Of a stretch of DNA of 64,000 nucleotides, positions 8,346 through 17,109 are shown piece by piece. Made by a program: the position numbers and the translations under genes. The notes under the pieces were generated by a model. That model did no database searches, was not told where the DNA came from, and worked only from the letters and a program-made list of their open reading frames with translations. The stretch lies in the NCBI RefSeq assembly GCF_002023715.1, contig NZ_MAHX01000017.1, positions 62,001 to 126,000 on the forward strand, in the 5' to 3' direction. Every line of letters begins with the position of its first letter. Positions within the stretch are counted from its first letter, which is position 1. Origin of the DNA: Elizabethkingia occulta. Its GTDB lineage: Bacteria > Bacteroidota > Bacteroidia > Flavobacteriales > Weeksellaceae.

Positions 8346-9815
8346 ATGAGATTTATAAATAAATTATTGTTTGTTTCTTTTACCGGAGCTATGTTGCTTA
8401 CTTCTTGTAACAGAAATAACCCCGATCCTGTGGAACCTGAAAAGGCAAAGGAAGAGAATGATTTTGTATGGAGAGGACTCAATTCCTGGTATTACTGGCA
8501 GGAAAAGGTTCCGGAATTAGCAGATAGTTTTAAAAATTCAGCACAATATGTGAGTACGATCAACAGTAAGCCTACTACAGATGCTTTATTTTACAGCCTA
8601 TTATATAAAGAAGAAGACAGAAATTCATGGATTATATCGGATATAGACAAACAGTTGGCAAATTCTAACGGAGTATCTAAAAGCAACGGAATGGACTTTA
8701 CAATCTATTCTAAAGTTCCGAATGGAGATACAAAAGTAGGAATTGTGAATTATGTTGTCCCGAACTCTCCTGCATATAATGCCGGAATTAAAAGGGGAGA
8801 TGTTATTACAAGGGTTAATGGGGCAGTTCTTAACAATTTTAATTACAGTCAGCTATTAAGCGATAGTTTCAGTGTTACTTTTGCTCAGAGTGCCAGTGGA
8901 GATGCTAGTTCAGGTATAATAACAACTAATGGTGAAAAAGCAGCAATTACACTTACAGCTGTGGATAATCTTGTAGAGCACGCTGTTGCCGCTCAACAGG
9001 TTTTTAATGAGGGAAATAAAAAGATTGGTTATCTGGTTTATAATGCTTTTCAGGATAGTGATAATGAGCTTGTAACAGCATTTGAAGATTTGAAAGGACA
9101 GGGAATTACAGATCTTATTTTGGATTTACGATATAATGGAGGAGGGTTTGTAAATACAGCAGCGGCACTTGGTAGTTTAATAACAGGGCAGTTTTCACAA
9201 TCTCCCCCTTTTGTAATAATGGATTTTAATAAAAAGCAGGCTGCACAATGGAATGAAATAAAGCCACTAAGTTCTTATGGAAATAGTCTGAATCTGACAA
9301 ATGTTTATGTCCTGACAAGTGGTGGAACAGCATCGGCAAGTGAACTGACGATAGACTGTCTGCGTCGCTATATCAGTGTAATTACAGTTGGTGAGGAAAC
9401 CTATGGTAAGTTCGTAGGATCTAATACCATATATGACTCTCCGACAATGTATTCTTCTGCAGGAAGAAACTTGTCTCATAACTGGGCATTACAGCCTATT
9501 ACATTTGCGTACTACAATAAAGATCGCATTGCTCCGGAATTAGGTCCCAAGGGAGGGTTACCAGCTCAATACCCGGTGCTGCCCGCAGAATATGCAGGCA
9601 GGCTTAAAGAATTTGGTGACAGATCAGATGTGGCTTTAGACAGAGCTATAAAATTAATTACCGGAGAGCTCCAGTTACCTTCAGGCAGTGCACTAGCTTC
9701 TACCAGAAGCCGTAGTGCATACTCTCCTGCTTTCGGAGGTGATTCTTTTGTTGCCAGTAAAAGAACAATGACTCCTTTTGGTACAGATGTATATACCAAA
9801 CCTAAGCATAAATAA
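8346..9815 (+). CDS. S41 family (CtpA-like) lipoprotein peptidase, copy 1
   Basis: This 489-residue protein has a lipoprotein signal ending in L-T-S-C near residue 21. An N-terminal helical region (W-x-G-L-N-S-W-Y-Y-W) follows, then a PDZ-like domain (about 115-200, with V-V-P-N-S-P-A-Y-N-A-G-I-K-R-G-D-V-I) and the S41 catalytic domain. The Ser/Lys dyad is intact: Ser330 in G-T-A-S-A-S-E and Lys355 in Y-G-K-F-V-G, 25 residues apart as in Prc and CtpB. It is expected to be an outer-membrane or periplasmic lipoprotein that trims proteins from their C-terminal ends; substrates are unknown. A close paralogue follows after 28 bp, so this is a tandem duplication probably transcribed together. Confidence 0.9.
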   Translation: MRFINKLLFVSFTGAMLLTSCNRNNPDPVEPEKAKEENDFVWRGLNSWYYWQEKVPELADSFKNSAQYVSTINSKPTTDALFYSLLYKEEDRNSWIISDIDKQLANSNGVSKSNGMDFTIYSKVPNGDTKVGIVNYVVPNSPAYNAGIKRGDVITRVNGAVLNNFNYSQLLSDSFSVTFAQSASGDASSGIITTNGEKAAITLTAVDNLVEHAVAAQQVFNEGNKKIGYLVYNAFQDSDNELVTAFEDLKGQGITDLILDLRYNGGGFVNTAAALGSLITGQFSQSPPFVIMDFNKKQAAQWNEIKPLSSYGNSLNLTNVYVLTSGGTASASELTIDCLRRYISVITVGEETYGKFVGSNTIYDSPTMYSSAGRNLSHNWALQPITFAYYNKDRIAPELGPKGGLPAQYPVLPAEYAGRLKEFGDRSDVALDRAIKLITGELQLPSGSALASTRSRSAYSPAFGGDSFVASKRTMTPFGTDVYTKPKHK

Positions 9816-9843
9816 TATTACTAAACACGAATTATAACTTTAT

Positions 9844-11334
9844 ATGAAAAGCTTAAATAAACTATCGCTGGTTTCTTTAATTGGACTTCTCTTTTTTACA
9901 TCATGCGCAAGAGATACTATTTCGGCTGATACTGGAAGTGTAAAGACTACCCCTGAAAATGAATTTGTATGGAATGGTCTTAATTCCTGGTATTACTGGC
10001 AGAAAACTACTCCTACGCTTGCAGACGGATATAATAAAACTGCAAAATTTGCTGATCTTGTCAGTGGAAAATCTGCAGATGCTCTATTCTATAGTTTAGT
10101 AACCGATCCGTTCTCCTGGATAGAGAAAGATGGTGTTATTAAATCTCCTAGTGCGGCGCTCAATGCTGTTAAAAAAGGTTCCGGGATAGATTATACGTTG
10201 TTTAAAGTAAAGGATACCAATTATTATATAGGAATGGTAAATTATGTAGTAAAAGGGTCTCCTGCAGCAGATGCCGGAATTGTAAGAGGAAATGCAATTA
10301 CGGAAATTCGCGGAGAAAAGATTACAACGAGCAATTATAGAGATCTTGAAAGTGACATGGTTACAATTACATATCAAGGTATGAGCAGAGACATCGAAAA
10401 TAAAATTGTTTTCGGAGATAAGAAGACTGCGGTAATTGTTACAAGAAGTGTAAATGAGGATCCTGTAGCTTTTTATAAGCTTTTCAAAAAGAATGGAAAG
10501 AACATCGGGTATTTAGTTTATAATGCCTACGATGCAAATTTTAATAGTCGCTTAGATGCTGCATTTTTACAAATGAAACAGGACAATGTTACGGACTTAA
10601 TATTGGATCTTAGGTATAATGGAGGAGGGTCTGTTAATACAGCCATAGGGCTTAGCTATTTAATTGCAGGAAGAAAAGGTAATCCGTTTGTATCATTAAA
10701 ATATAACGAAAAACATCAGAGTCAAAATACTACTTATAATCTTGGAAATACTTTAGGTGGAGGAGCTAGTGAATCTTTAAATCTTAACAAAGTTTATGTT
10801 TTGACAAGTGATGGAACGGCTTCTGCAAGTGAATTAACAATGGACGGATTAGGTGCTTACATTGATGTTATAAGAATTGGAGGGACTACTTATGGTAAAT
10901 TTGTAGGGTCAATTACTTTGTATGATTCGCCTGATAATGGTTATACAAGTGCGGATAATATTAAGCCACCTTATAATCATGGATGGACTATGCAGCCTAT
11001 TGTCTTTGGATACTGGAATGCGAAGAATAATCCACATCCACAAAAAACAGATGATAACCCAAATGGTGGTCTTATGCCTACGTTCCCTATTAATTCTAAT
11101 GATTATTTCGGTACTTTGAAAGAGTTTGGAGATGAAAATTCTGATATAGCATTGATTAAAGCTTTACAGGAAATCACAAATCAGACATCATCAATAGCCG
11201 CCCTTAAATTGATGGCATCTTTAAAAAGTTTTGGAAATCAAAGCGGAAATAGTGGTTCTGATCAGTTTCAATTTTTTGGTACACAAAAAACACTGACTCC
11301 TAATGGAACAAAAGCCCATCTTGATAAACCTTGA
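9844..11334 (+). CDS. S41 family (CtpA-like) lipoprotein peptidase, copy 2
   Basis: This 496-residue paralogue of the preceding gene has the same layout: lipoprotein signal ending F-T-S-C, W-N-G-L-N-S-W-Y-Y-W motif, PDZ domain (V-V-K-G-S-P-A-A-D-A-G-I-V-R-G), and S41 domain. Ser327 (G-T-A-S-A-S-E) and Lys352 (Y-G-K-F-V-G) keep the 25-residue spacing, so both copies look catalytically competent. The copies diverge mainly in the PDZ domain and the C-terminal 120 residues, but both end with a similar L/M-T-P-x-G-T tail. A strong terminator follows at 11351, closing the two-gene unit. Confidence 0.9.
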   Translation: MKSLNKLSLVSLIGLLFFTSCARDTISADTGSVKTTPENEFVWNGLNSWYYWQKTTPTLADGYNKTAKFADLVSGKSADALFYSLVTDPFSWIEKDGVIKSPSAALNAVKKGSGIDYTLFKVKDTNYYIGMVNYVVKGSPAADAGIVRGNAITEIRGEKITTSNYRDLESDMVTITYQGMSRDIENKIVFGDKKTAVIVTRSVNEDPVAFYKLFKKNGKNIGYLVYNAYDANFNSRLDAAFLQMKQDNVTDLILDLRYNGGGSVNTAIGLSYLIAGRKGNPFVSLKYNEKHQSQNTTYNLGNTLGGGASESLNLNKVYVLTSDGTASASELTMDGLGAYIDVIRIGGTTYGKFVGSITLYDSPDNGYTSADNIKPPYNHGWTMQPIVFGYWNAKNNPHPQKTDDNPNGGLMPTFPINSNDYFGTLKEFGDENSDIALIKALQEITNQTSSIAALKLMASLKSFGNQSGNSGSDQFQFFGTQKTLTPNGTKAHLDKP

Positions 11335-11350
11335 TAAATATATAAAAACA

Positions 11351-11374
11351 AAGGAGCCTTTCGGCTCCTTTTGT
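11351..11374. terminator. Terminator after the S41 pair
   Basis: An 8-bp stem (11351-11358 with 11363-11370) with a TTTC loop has a T-rich right flank. It can also serve ribH from the other side through its A-rich left flank. Confidence 0.8.
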
Positions 11375-11391
11375 TATTTTTTAGGCTGAGA

Positions 11392-11880
11392 TTATTTAAT
11401 CAGATTCTTTTTGAATTCAACCATTTCCATTGCTGTAACAGCAGCTTCAATACCTTTGTTTCCTAGTGTACCTCCACTTCGAGCAATAGACTGCTCCTTG
11501 TTATCATCTGTCAATAAACAAAAGATAGCGGGTGTATTTGTCATTAAATTGATATTAGTGATACCTTGGGTCACTCCGGAGCATACGTAGTCAAAATGAG
11601 CCGTTTCTCCGCGAATTACACATCCAATAGCAATGACTGCATCATACTTTCCGGTTTTTGCTAGCTGCATGGATGCATAACTTAGTTCAAAAGCACCCGG
11701 AACAGGAAATACATGGATGTTATTTTCTTTTAAACCTTCCTTTCTCAGAGTTTCAATTGCTCCGTCACGAAGATTATGAGTTACAAAATCATTCCACTCA
11801 GAAAAAACAATGCCGATAATCATTTCATCGGCATTTGTTATATGAAGTGGCTTATAAGCTGAAAGATCAGTTGTTGCCAT
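11392..11880 (-). CDS. ribH: 6,7-dimethyl-8-ribityllumazine synthase
   Basis: This 162-residue enzyme condenses 5-amino-6-ribitylaminouracil with 3,4-dihydroxy-2-butanone 4-phosphate, the penultimate step of riboflavin synthesis. Recognisable segments are the substrate-binding V-P-G-A-F-E-L, I-A-I-G-C-V-I-R-G-E-T (phosphate site) and the catalytic His in the T-A-H-F-D-Y-V motif. The length fits the icosahedral-type enzyme. It lies 3 nt downstream of the TPR gene on the same strand and is almost certainly co-transcribed with it. No FMN riboswitch is seen upstream. Confidence 0.97.
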   Translation of the reverse strand: MATTDLSAYKPLHITNADEMIIGIVFSEWNDFVTHNLRDGAIETLRKEGLKENNIHVFPVPGAFELSYASMQLAKTGKYDAVIAIGCVIRGETAHFDYVCSGVTQGITNINLMTNTPAIFCLLTDDNKEQSIARSGGTLGNKGIEAAVTAMEMVEFKKNLIK

Positions 11881-11883
11881 TTT

Positions 11884-12573
11884 TTAATAATATTTTACCA
11901 TTTCAATATAAGCATCAGATGCTCCATTGTCATAATCTTTATATTTTTCTTCAATTGAAGAAAAGTATTTTTTTGCAGCGTCATTCTTTTTTAGAGATAA
12001 AGACAGAAGACCAGCTTTTCTTGTAAAGTAGTATGATGTATAATCATCATCTGAAGAGCTTACTGCTTTTTCAAACTGAGAAAGCGCATCGTCACCTTTG
12101 TTAAGGTTAGCTAGACAATCTCCCATTACACCATATTTAAGAGCCATAAGAATCTTGTTGGAAGAACTGAAATTATCCATCATATCATATGCTTTCTGGA
12201 AATTCCCTTTTTTAAATTCTAAAACAGCAGCATTGTAAGCAGCAAGTTTACCTACTTTAGTTCCGGAATATTCATTATAAGTACCAATAAATCCAGGATT
12301 AGCAGCAGACTTTCCACCAAGGGCTACATCTTCTTTTCCTTGGCTTAGATTTTTCTGTGCAGCAAGAAACTCAGTTGTTGCCTCTTCATTTTTCGGACCT
12401 AATACAAATTGGTCATAAGCAAAGTAACCTAAGATACCAAGAAGAACAACACCTAGTGCAATCCCAATTTGCTTTGAGTATCTTTCAATGAATTTTTCAG
12501 AATTCAGATTTCTTTTGTCCAAATCTTCGAAAAACTCTACAGTTTCTTTTCCGCTGTTATTATTTTTAGTCAT
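11884..12573 (-). CDS. Membrane-anchored tetratricopeptide repeat protein (YfgM-like)
   Basis: This 229-residue protein has an acidic N-terminal cytoplasmic tail, one membrane helix at about 34-55, and a periplasmic region of TPR-like helix pairs. The segment around A-A-Y-N-A-A-V-L-E-F-K-K-G-N-F-Q-K-A-Y fits the TPR_21/YfgM-type fold. Such proteins work as envelope or translocon-associated scaffolds, but no partner is known here. It heads a two-gene unit with ribH. Its promoter is the best in the window: TTTG-N19-TAAATTTG, with the -7 box 20 nt before the ATG. Confidence 0.8.
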   Translation of the reverse strand: MTKNNNSGKETVEFFEDLDKRNLNSEKFIERYSKQIGIALGVVLLGILGYFAYDQFVLGPKNEEATTEFLAAQKNLSQGKEDVALGGKSAANPGFIGTYNEYSGTKVGKLAAYNAAVLEFKKGNFQKAYDMMDNFSSSNKILMALKYGVMGDCLANLNKGDDALSQFEKAVSSSDDDYTSYYFTRKAGLLSLSLKKNDAAKKYFSSIEEKYKDYDNGASDAYIEMVKYY

Positions 12574-12593
12574 TTTCTGATTTTAATGAATTG

Positions 12594-12624
12594 CAAATTT
12601 AATGTTTCTCTGTTGATATACAAA
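12594..12624 (-). promoter_or_regulatory. Consensus promoter of the TPR-ribH unit
   Basis: The minus strand reads TTTG (12621-12624), 19 nt, TAAATTTG (12594-12601). This matches the Bacteroidota primary sigma consensus exactly. The box ends 20 nt before the start codon. Confidence 0.75.
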
Positions 12625-12737
12625 TAATTCATTTGAGATTTAAAACCTAAGCTTCGAAATTCTTTTATGCTACTTTATATTTTATCAGGAAACACTTTTT
12701 AAAGCTTCTAATTTTATTATTAGTCCTTTATATTTAC

Positions 12738-13274
12738 CTAGTACGAAAGGATTTTATAAATGTCAGCATTGAACGGGCGAAGTTTTTCTTCCCCATTCAG
12801 AAAATCCAATCCAATTAAGAAGCTAAACTGAGAAACCATTGCCCCCTGTTTTTCGACAAGCTTTGCTGCTGCTTCAGTTGTACCACCTGTTGCAAGAAGA
12901 TCATCATGGATTAGTACCCGTTGGCCGGCTTTTAGCTGATCAGCTTTCATTTCTATTTCAGAAGAACCATATTCCAGATCATATTTTTGAGAAATAAAAG
13001 GCGGAGGTAATTTTCCTTTTTTCCGGATCAGGATAAAAGGAACTTCCAGCTTTACAGCCAATGCAATTCCGAATAGAAAACCACGACTTTCGATTCCGCA
13101 AACAACATCAACTTTCCCACGGCTGAAATTAGCTAAATCATCAATTACCTCCTCATAGAGTTTTGGATTTAGAAATACAGGTGTAATATCCTTGAACTGT
13201 ATTCCCGGTTTCGGGAAATCCGGAATATTTTCAATTGTTGCTTCTAGCTTTTGGATTAAGCTTTCAGATGCCAT
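12738..13274 (-). CDS. apt: Adenine phosphoribosyltransferase
   Basis: This 178-residue enzyme salvages adenine by joining it to PRPP to make AMP. The PRPP-binding loop V-L-I-H-D-D-L-L-A-T-G-G-T-T is present near residue 120, as are the family-typical F-P-K-P-G-I-Q-F-K-D-I-T-P start and the E-S-R-G-F-L-F-G segment. Length and ending match bacterial Apt. It follows the lipoprotein gene at 13281 by 6 nt on the same strand, so the two share a transcript. There are 164 bp without features before the TPR gene promoter. Confidence 0.97.
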   Translation of the reverse strand: MASESLIQKLEATIENIPDFPKPGIQFKDITPVFLNPKLYEEVIDDLANFSRGKVDVVCGIESRGFLFGIALAVKLEVPFILIRKKGKLPPPFISQKYDLEYGSSEIEMKADQLKAGQRVLIHDDLLATGGTTEAAAKLVEKQGAMVSQFSFLIGLDFLNGEEKLRPFNADIYKILSY

Positions 13275-13280
13275 ATTATT

Positions 13281-14480
13281 TTATTTTGCAGAATTTATTT
13301 TATAACCAGTAATCTTCCAGCCGTCAGCAGATGCTTTAAGCGTATAGGTAACATTCAGGTCTGTATTTTTACCAGCATTATCTGTTACAGTATAGTTCGC
13401 ATTTACAGTTGCCTGATCCGCTGTTTTGTTAGCTGTATTTACAGATTTTACACTGATAGACTTTATAGCTCCAAAACCAGAATTTGCATTTGAGAAAGAC
13501 TCATAAGATCCCCAGCTTGGGTTATTAGACATTTCATAAGCAGCTTTTAGATTTTTAGCCCCTATGCTTCCGATAAATTTGGAAACTGATGCTTTTGGAT
13601 CTGCTAATGGTTTTGGAGTTTCTACTGGAGCAACTGGAGGGGTTGTAGCTCCTTCAGGATTAGTTGGAGTAGTTGTACCATCAGGATTGGTAATCGCACC
13701 ATCAGGATTTGTTACAGGTTCTGTAGGCTCAGTAATTACAGGTTTATTTAGTGCATTAGGATTGAGAGAGATTCCTGTTTTAGTCATTTGCAATGTTTTC
13801 TTAGCTGTTTTTACACTTACTTTAACATCAATGCTGTTATCCATAATTCTGTCAAAAGGTAAAGAACTTAATTTTAAATAAAAACCTTTAAAGTTGTTAT
13901 TCACCATCAAGTTTTTGGAGGTTGATATTTTGGCGCCACCACTTGATACTTCCAGTACTGTCTCTAATGCAGCATTACTAAATTCTATTTTATTGCCTTG
14001 TGCATCTACTAAGCGAGGAACAATCATCAAGGCTTTTGGACCAGAGACTGAATCTACACTTGCGGGTTGTACAGAAAGACTAATGGTAGAAGCCTGAATA
14101 TCGTTCGGGTCGACTTCTGTAGGTTTACTTTCTTCGAAGATATTCATTTCTCCTAGTGAAGGTGGAGCTGTACTTGCCCATTCAATTCCCTGCTTTTGTG
14201 CAATACTATCCGCTAAAGCAAGAATCTCGGCGACATTCTTCCCATTAAGAAGTTTTGCTGTTGCATTCATCTGGTCGATATCTCCTTCTGCATTTGTTCC
14301 GAATTTCTTGATAATGTATAATGCCTCATTAAACTTTATCTGTTTAATGGTAGTAAGAGAAGAGGCCATATCATTTACACTACTCTGAAATGATTTTAGC
14401 GACTCACCATCTACTTTGTCTTTCTTACAACTCACAAGAAATAAAAACGACAATAAGAAAAGATATTTAAGGTATCTCAT
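13281..14480 (-). CDS. Lipoprotein with Pro/Asn/Thr repeat linker and NTF2-like C-terminal domain
   Basis: This 399-residue protein has a lipoprotein signal (L-V-S-C near residue 18), a soluble N-terminal half of unknown fold, and a linker (about 245-290) of repeated T-N-P-D-G / T-N-P-E-G units rich in Pro and Thr. The C-terminal domain (about 295-399) ends T-L-K-A-S-A-D-G-W-K-I-T-G-Y and resembles DUF4878/NTF2-like lipoprotein domains. It is likely anchored at the outer membrane or periplasmic face. It is the first gene of a unit with apt; the link to purine salvage is probably incidental. TAATTTTG lies 19 nt before its ATG. Confidence 0.7.
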   Translation of the reverse strand: MRYLKYLFLLSFLFLVSCKKDKVDGESLKSFQSSVNDMASSLTTIKQIKFNEALYIIKKFGTNAEGDIDQMNATAKLLNGKNVAEILALADSIAQKQGIEWASTAPPSLGEMNIFEESKPTEVDPNDIQASTISLSVQPASVDSVSGPKALMIVPRLVDAQGNKIEFSNAALETVLEVSSGGAKISTSKNLMVNNNFKGFYLKLSSLPFDRIMDNSIDVKVSVKTAKKTLQMTKTGISLNPNALNKPVITEPTEPVTNPDGAITNPDGTTTPTNPEGATTPPVAPVETPKPLADPKASVSKFIGSIGAKNLKAAYEMSNNPSWGSYESFSNANSGFGAIKSISVKSVNTANKTADQATVNANYTVTDNAGKNTDLNVTYTLKASADGWKITGYKINSAK

Positions 14481-14499
14481 AATATAAGTTTAGTTTGTG

Positions 14500-14507
14500 C
14501 AAAATTA
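14500..14507 (-). promoter_or_regulatory. TAnnTTTG (-7) box for the lipoprotein-apt unit
   Basis: TAATTTTG on the minus strand lies 19 nt before the ATG at 14480. The -33 position falls inside the act operon terminator stem. Confidence 0.5.
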
Positions 14508-14513
14508 AAAAAA

Positions 14514-14535
14514 AATCCCGTCGTTGGACGGGATT
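14514..14535 (-). terminator. Terminator of the act operon
   Basis: A perfect 9-bp stem (14514-14522 with 14527-14535, GTTG loop on the plus strand) is followed on the minus strand by a long T run. It lies 21 nt after the actF stop. Confidence 0.88.
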
Positions 14536-14556
14536 AAATTTGTATTGATCAAAATT

Positions 14557-15879
14557 TTAGAATGGATATTCATAAATTTCGGATTCTTTTAAGAATGGAT
14601 TACCTGTAGGTATTAGTTTCAACTTAGAAAGAGCAGACATTACGGCGAAGATAAATAAACCGATAATGAATAAAGTTGCTCCGATTTCCAGTAAACCAAT
14701 ATTCCAGAAAGGTCCTACTGTACCAGGCATTACAATGTTGAAATAATCTAACCAGTGTCCGCAGATTACAACAACTGCCATAGTACTTACTACTTTGTAG
14801 TTTCTCTTAATGCTACTACTTACTAATACCAATAATGGTAACAAGAAGTTAGGAATCAGCATTGGAAGGAAAGTCCAACGGTAGTATTCAAATCTTCCGT
14901 AGAAGTAGTTAACTTCTTCAGGTACGTTAGCATACCAGTAAAGCATGAACTGTGCAAACCAAAGGTAAGTCCAAAGCATACTTGTTGCAAATAAGAATAC
15001 ACCAAGATCATGTAAGTGATTATCATTGAACTGAGGTAATACTCCTTTTTTCTTAAGATAAACGCTGATAAGGATGATAATACCTACTGCAGTAGACAGA
15101 CAGCTTACCATTGTATACCAGATATAAAGGGTAGAGTACCAGTGAGGGTCAATAGACATCATCCAGTCCCAAGCCCATGCTGCAGAAGCAAAACCGAAGA
15201 ATGCGATATAACCCACACTCCAGTTATAGTATTTTTGATATACTGCTCTGGACTTAGTTTCATCTACTTGCTTAGAAAGAGATTTTAATTTGAATACGAA
15301 GAATGTTGCTCCTCCTACAAAGATAAGAGTTCTTACAAGGTAGAAAGGAATATTCAGGTATTTGCTCTTTTCATATAAAATTACATCAAAGTGTGGTGAA
15401 TTTGGGTCAACAAGACTTCCGTCCATCCAGTGGTAAAGGTGGCTCCATCCAATTGTGTTTGCGATAACAATAATCAGCATTAATACCCCACCATAAGGAA
15501 TGAAGGATGCTACTGCTTCCATAACTCTCAGGATAATGATAGGCCATCCTGCATGAGATGCATTTTGTACACAATAGAAGAACAATGCTGCACAGGCAAT
15601 ACCAAAGGCAAATACAGAAACCTGTAATAATGCTGCCATTGGTTCATTATGAACCTGATGTAAAGCAGTTTCTATATGCTCATTATGCGTTTTGTCGTGC
15701 TCCTGCATAGAGTTGGACTTTGGTCCATGCTCAAGATCAACGTGCTTCGCAGCAACCATTTGTTCTACTTTAGCCTCATCGATGCTGTGATTTACAGCGT
15801 AGCCAATACCAAACAGAACAAGCCCCACAACAATTAAAATAATGGAATACAGTCTTAATTTAGGTGAAAAACTATACAT
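14557..15879 (-). CDS. actF: Alternative complex III subunit ActF (NrfD-like quinone-binding membrane subunit)
   Basis: This 440-residue integral membrane protein has about ten helices, related to ActC/NrfD/PsrC. It is the second large membrane subunit of alternative complex III, which oxidises menaquinol and passes electrons to periplasmic carriers or directly to an oxidase. An unusual His/Glu-rich soluble stretch lies between helix 1 and helix 2 (about residues 35-75). It is the last gene of the act operon: ActE ends 11 nt upstream, and a strong terminator follows 21 nt downstream. No cytochrome oxidase genes follow, unlike many act loci. Confidence 0.93.
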   Translation of the reverse strand: MYSFSPKLRLYSIILIVVGLVLFGIGYAVNHSIDEAKVEQMVAAKHVDLEHGPKSNSMQEHDKTHNEHIETALHQVHNEPMAALLQVSVFAFGIACAALFFYCVQNASHAGWPIIILRVMEAVASFIPYGGVLMLIIVIANTIGWSHLYHWMDGSLVDPNSPHFDVILYEKSKYLNIPFYLVRTLIFVGGATFFVFKLKSLSKQVDETKSRAVYQKYYNWSVGYIAFFGFASAAWAWDWMMSIDPHWYSTLYIWYTMVSCLSTAVGIIILISVYLKKKGVLPQFNDNHLHDLGVFLFATSMLWTYLWFAQFMLYWYANVPEEVNYFYGRFEYYRWTFLPMLIPNFLLPLLVLVSSSIKRNYKVVSTMAVVVICGHWLDYFNIVMPGTVGPFWNIGLLEIGATLFIIGLFIFAVMSALSKLKLIPTGNPFLKESEIYEYPF

Positions 15880-15890
15880 CTTTTTTCTTT

Positions 15891-16586
15891 TTATTTTTTA
15901 GTATTAGCATTATCAGCCGGAGCATCTTTAGCCGCAGCATCTTTATTTTCAGCTGCTGCCGGAGCTGCAGCTTGTTTTTTAAATTCGTTCATAACGTACA
16001 TTGCCACTCTCCATCTGTCACCAGCATTTAACTGACCAGCGTAAGATCCCATGTTGTTACGTCCGTTCTCCAATACATAATGTACAGAACCTACAGTGAT
16101 TTCTCTGTCTGCATAGTTAGGAACACCACTATAAGCTCCAGATTCTACGATAGGACCTTTACCATCTCCACCTGTACCATGACAAGCAGCACATGTATGA
16201 TCAAATAATTTCTTTCCTCTTTCTAAATCCTTCTCTTTATTAGCAGGATTTAAAGGAGAAGAAGTTATTTTTTTAGACTCATCGTATAGTCTGTTATAAT
16301 CTTCTGTATTTTTTGGTGCTTCAGATGGTAAAACACCATCCTTATTCTGAGCTACAGTTCCTTCAACAGGAGATAAACCTGTTTGTCCGTTTCTGGATGC
16401 AAATGCCGGAATTTCGTTCTCATGATCTGAATAAGGATCCTGAGCTTTCATTAAGGGGTCATATGCTACCGGAAAATACATGTCCGGGAAGTATACTAAA
16501 GGCGGTTCAGTTTTATCCCCGCAAGAATTTAAGGTAATTACTCCAACGCTAAGGATACCTGCTATTTTTAAAAAATTCTTTTTCAT
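15891..16586 (-). CDS. actE: Alternative complex III subunit ActE (monoheme cytochrome c lipoprotein)
   Basis: This protein of about 231 residues has a lipoprotein signal (T-L-N-S-C) and a C-terminal class I cytochrome c domain with one C-A-A-C-H heme site. The distal Met is likely in the N-N-M-G-S-Y segment. A low-complexity Ala/Lys/Asp tail (last 35 residues) follows the cytochrome fold. In complex III ActE carries electrons outward from the Fe-S/heme core. I chose the ATG at 16586, which gives a normal lipoprotein signal and sits just after the actD stop; an ATG 9 nt upstream, inside actD, is also possible. Confidence 0.92.
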   Translation of the reverse strand: MKKNFLKIAGILSVGVITLNSCGDKTEPPLVYFPDMYFPVAYDPLMKAQDPYSDHENEIPAFASRNGQTGLSPVEGTVAQNKDGVLPSEAPKNTEDYNRLYDESKKITSSPLNPANKEKDLERGKKLFDHTCAACHGTGGDGKGPIVESGAYSGVPNYADREITVGSVHYVLENGRNNMGSYAGQLNAGDRWRVAMYVMNEFKKQAAAPAAAENKDAAAKDAPADNANTKK

Positions 16587-16587
16587 T

Positions 16588-17109
16588 TTAGGCATCTTTA
16601 ATAGTTATTTCTTCAACTCCTGTATCCACAAGCAATTGCTTGATCGTTTCCACATCATCAGATACAAACTCAATTAAGAATTTATCATCTGTAGTTCTTG
16701 GATCCGGATTCTGAGGTTTAGCACCAGGATACATTTTATTTCTTACTAAGTAAGTTAGTGACATTAAGTGCGCAGCACAGAAAACCATTAACTCGAACAT
16801 TGGTACTACGAAAGCAGGCATGTTATGTGCCCAGTCGAAGTTTGGTTTACCACCAATAACCTGAGGCCAGTCGTGGTTCATCATGTACCATGTTGTCAGA
16901 GCTCCGATACTTACACCATAACAAGCATAGATAAACGCAGCATCTGAAATTCTGGTTTTTTTCAAGCCTAAAGCTTTATCTAACCCGTGAACCGGGAATG
17001 GAGTATAAACTTCAGCAATTTCAATTCCTTTATCTCTGAACAATTTAACACCATGCATTAAATCGTCATCGTCGCCATAAAGGCCGTATATTCTTTTAGT
17101 GGTGCTCAT
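16588..17109 (-). CDS. actD: Alternative complex III subunit ActD (DUF3341 membrane subunit)
   Basis: This protein of about 173 residues has an N-terminal ferredoxin-like segment (I-Y-G-L-Y-G-D-D-D-D-L), two membrane helices (about 62-82 and 98-122) and a C-terminal soluble tail. This is the DUF3341 architecture of ActD. The start at 17109 (M-S-T-T-K-R) overlaps the actC end by 14 nt and suits translational coupling. A longer reading from 17136 adds nine residues that are only actC sequence in another frame. It anchors and stabilises the peripheral part of the complex; no cofactor motif is visible. Confidence 0.92.
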   Translation of the reverse strand: MSTTKRIYGLYGDDDDLMHGVKLFRDKGIEIAEVYTPFPVHGLDKALGLKKTRISDAAFIYACYGVSIGALTTWYMMNHDWPQVIGGKPNFDWAHNMPAFVVPMFELMVFCAAHLMSLTYLVRNKMYPGAKPQNPDPRTTDDKFLIEFVSDDVETIKQLLVDTGVEEITIKDA

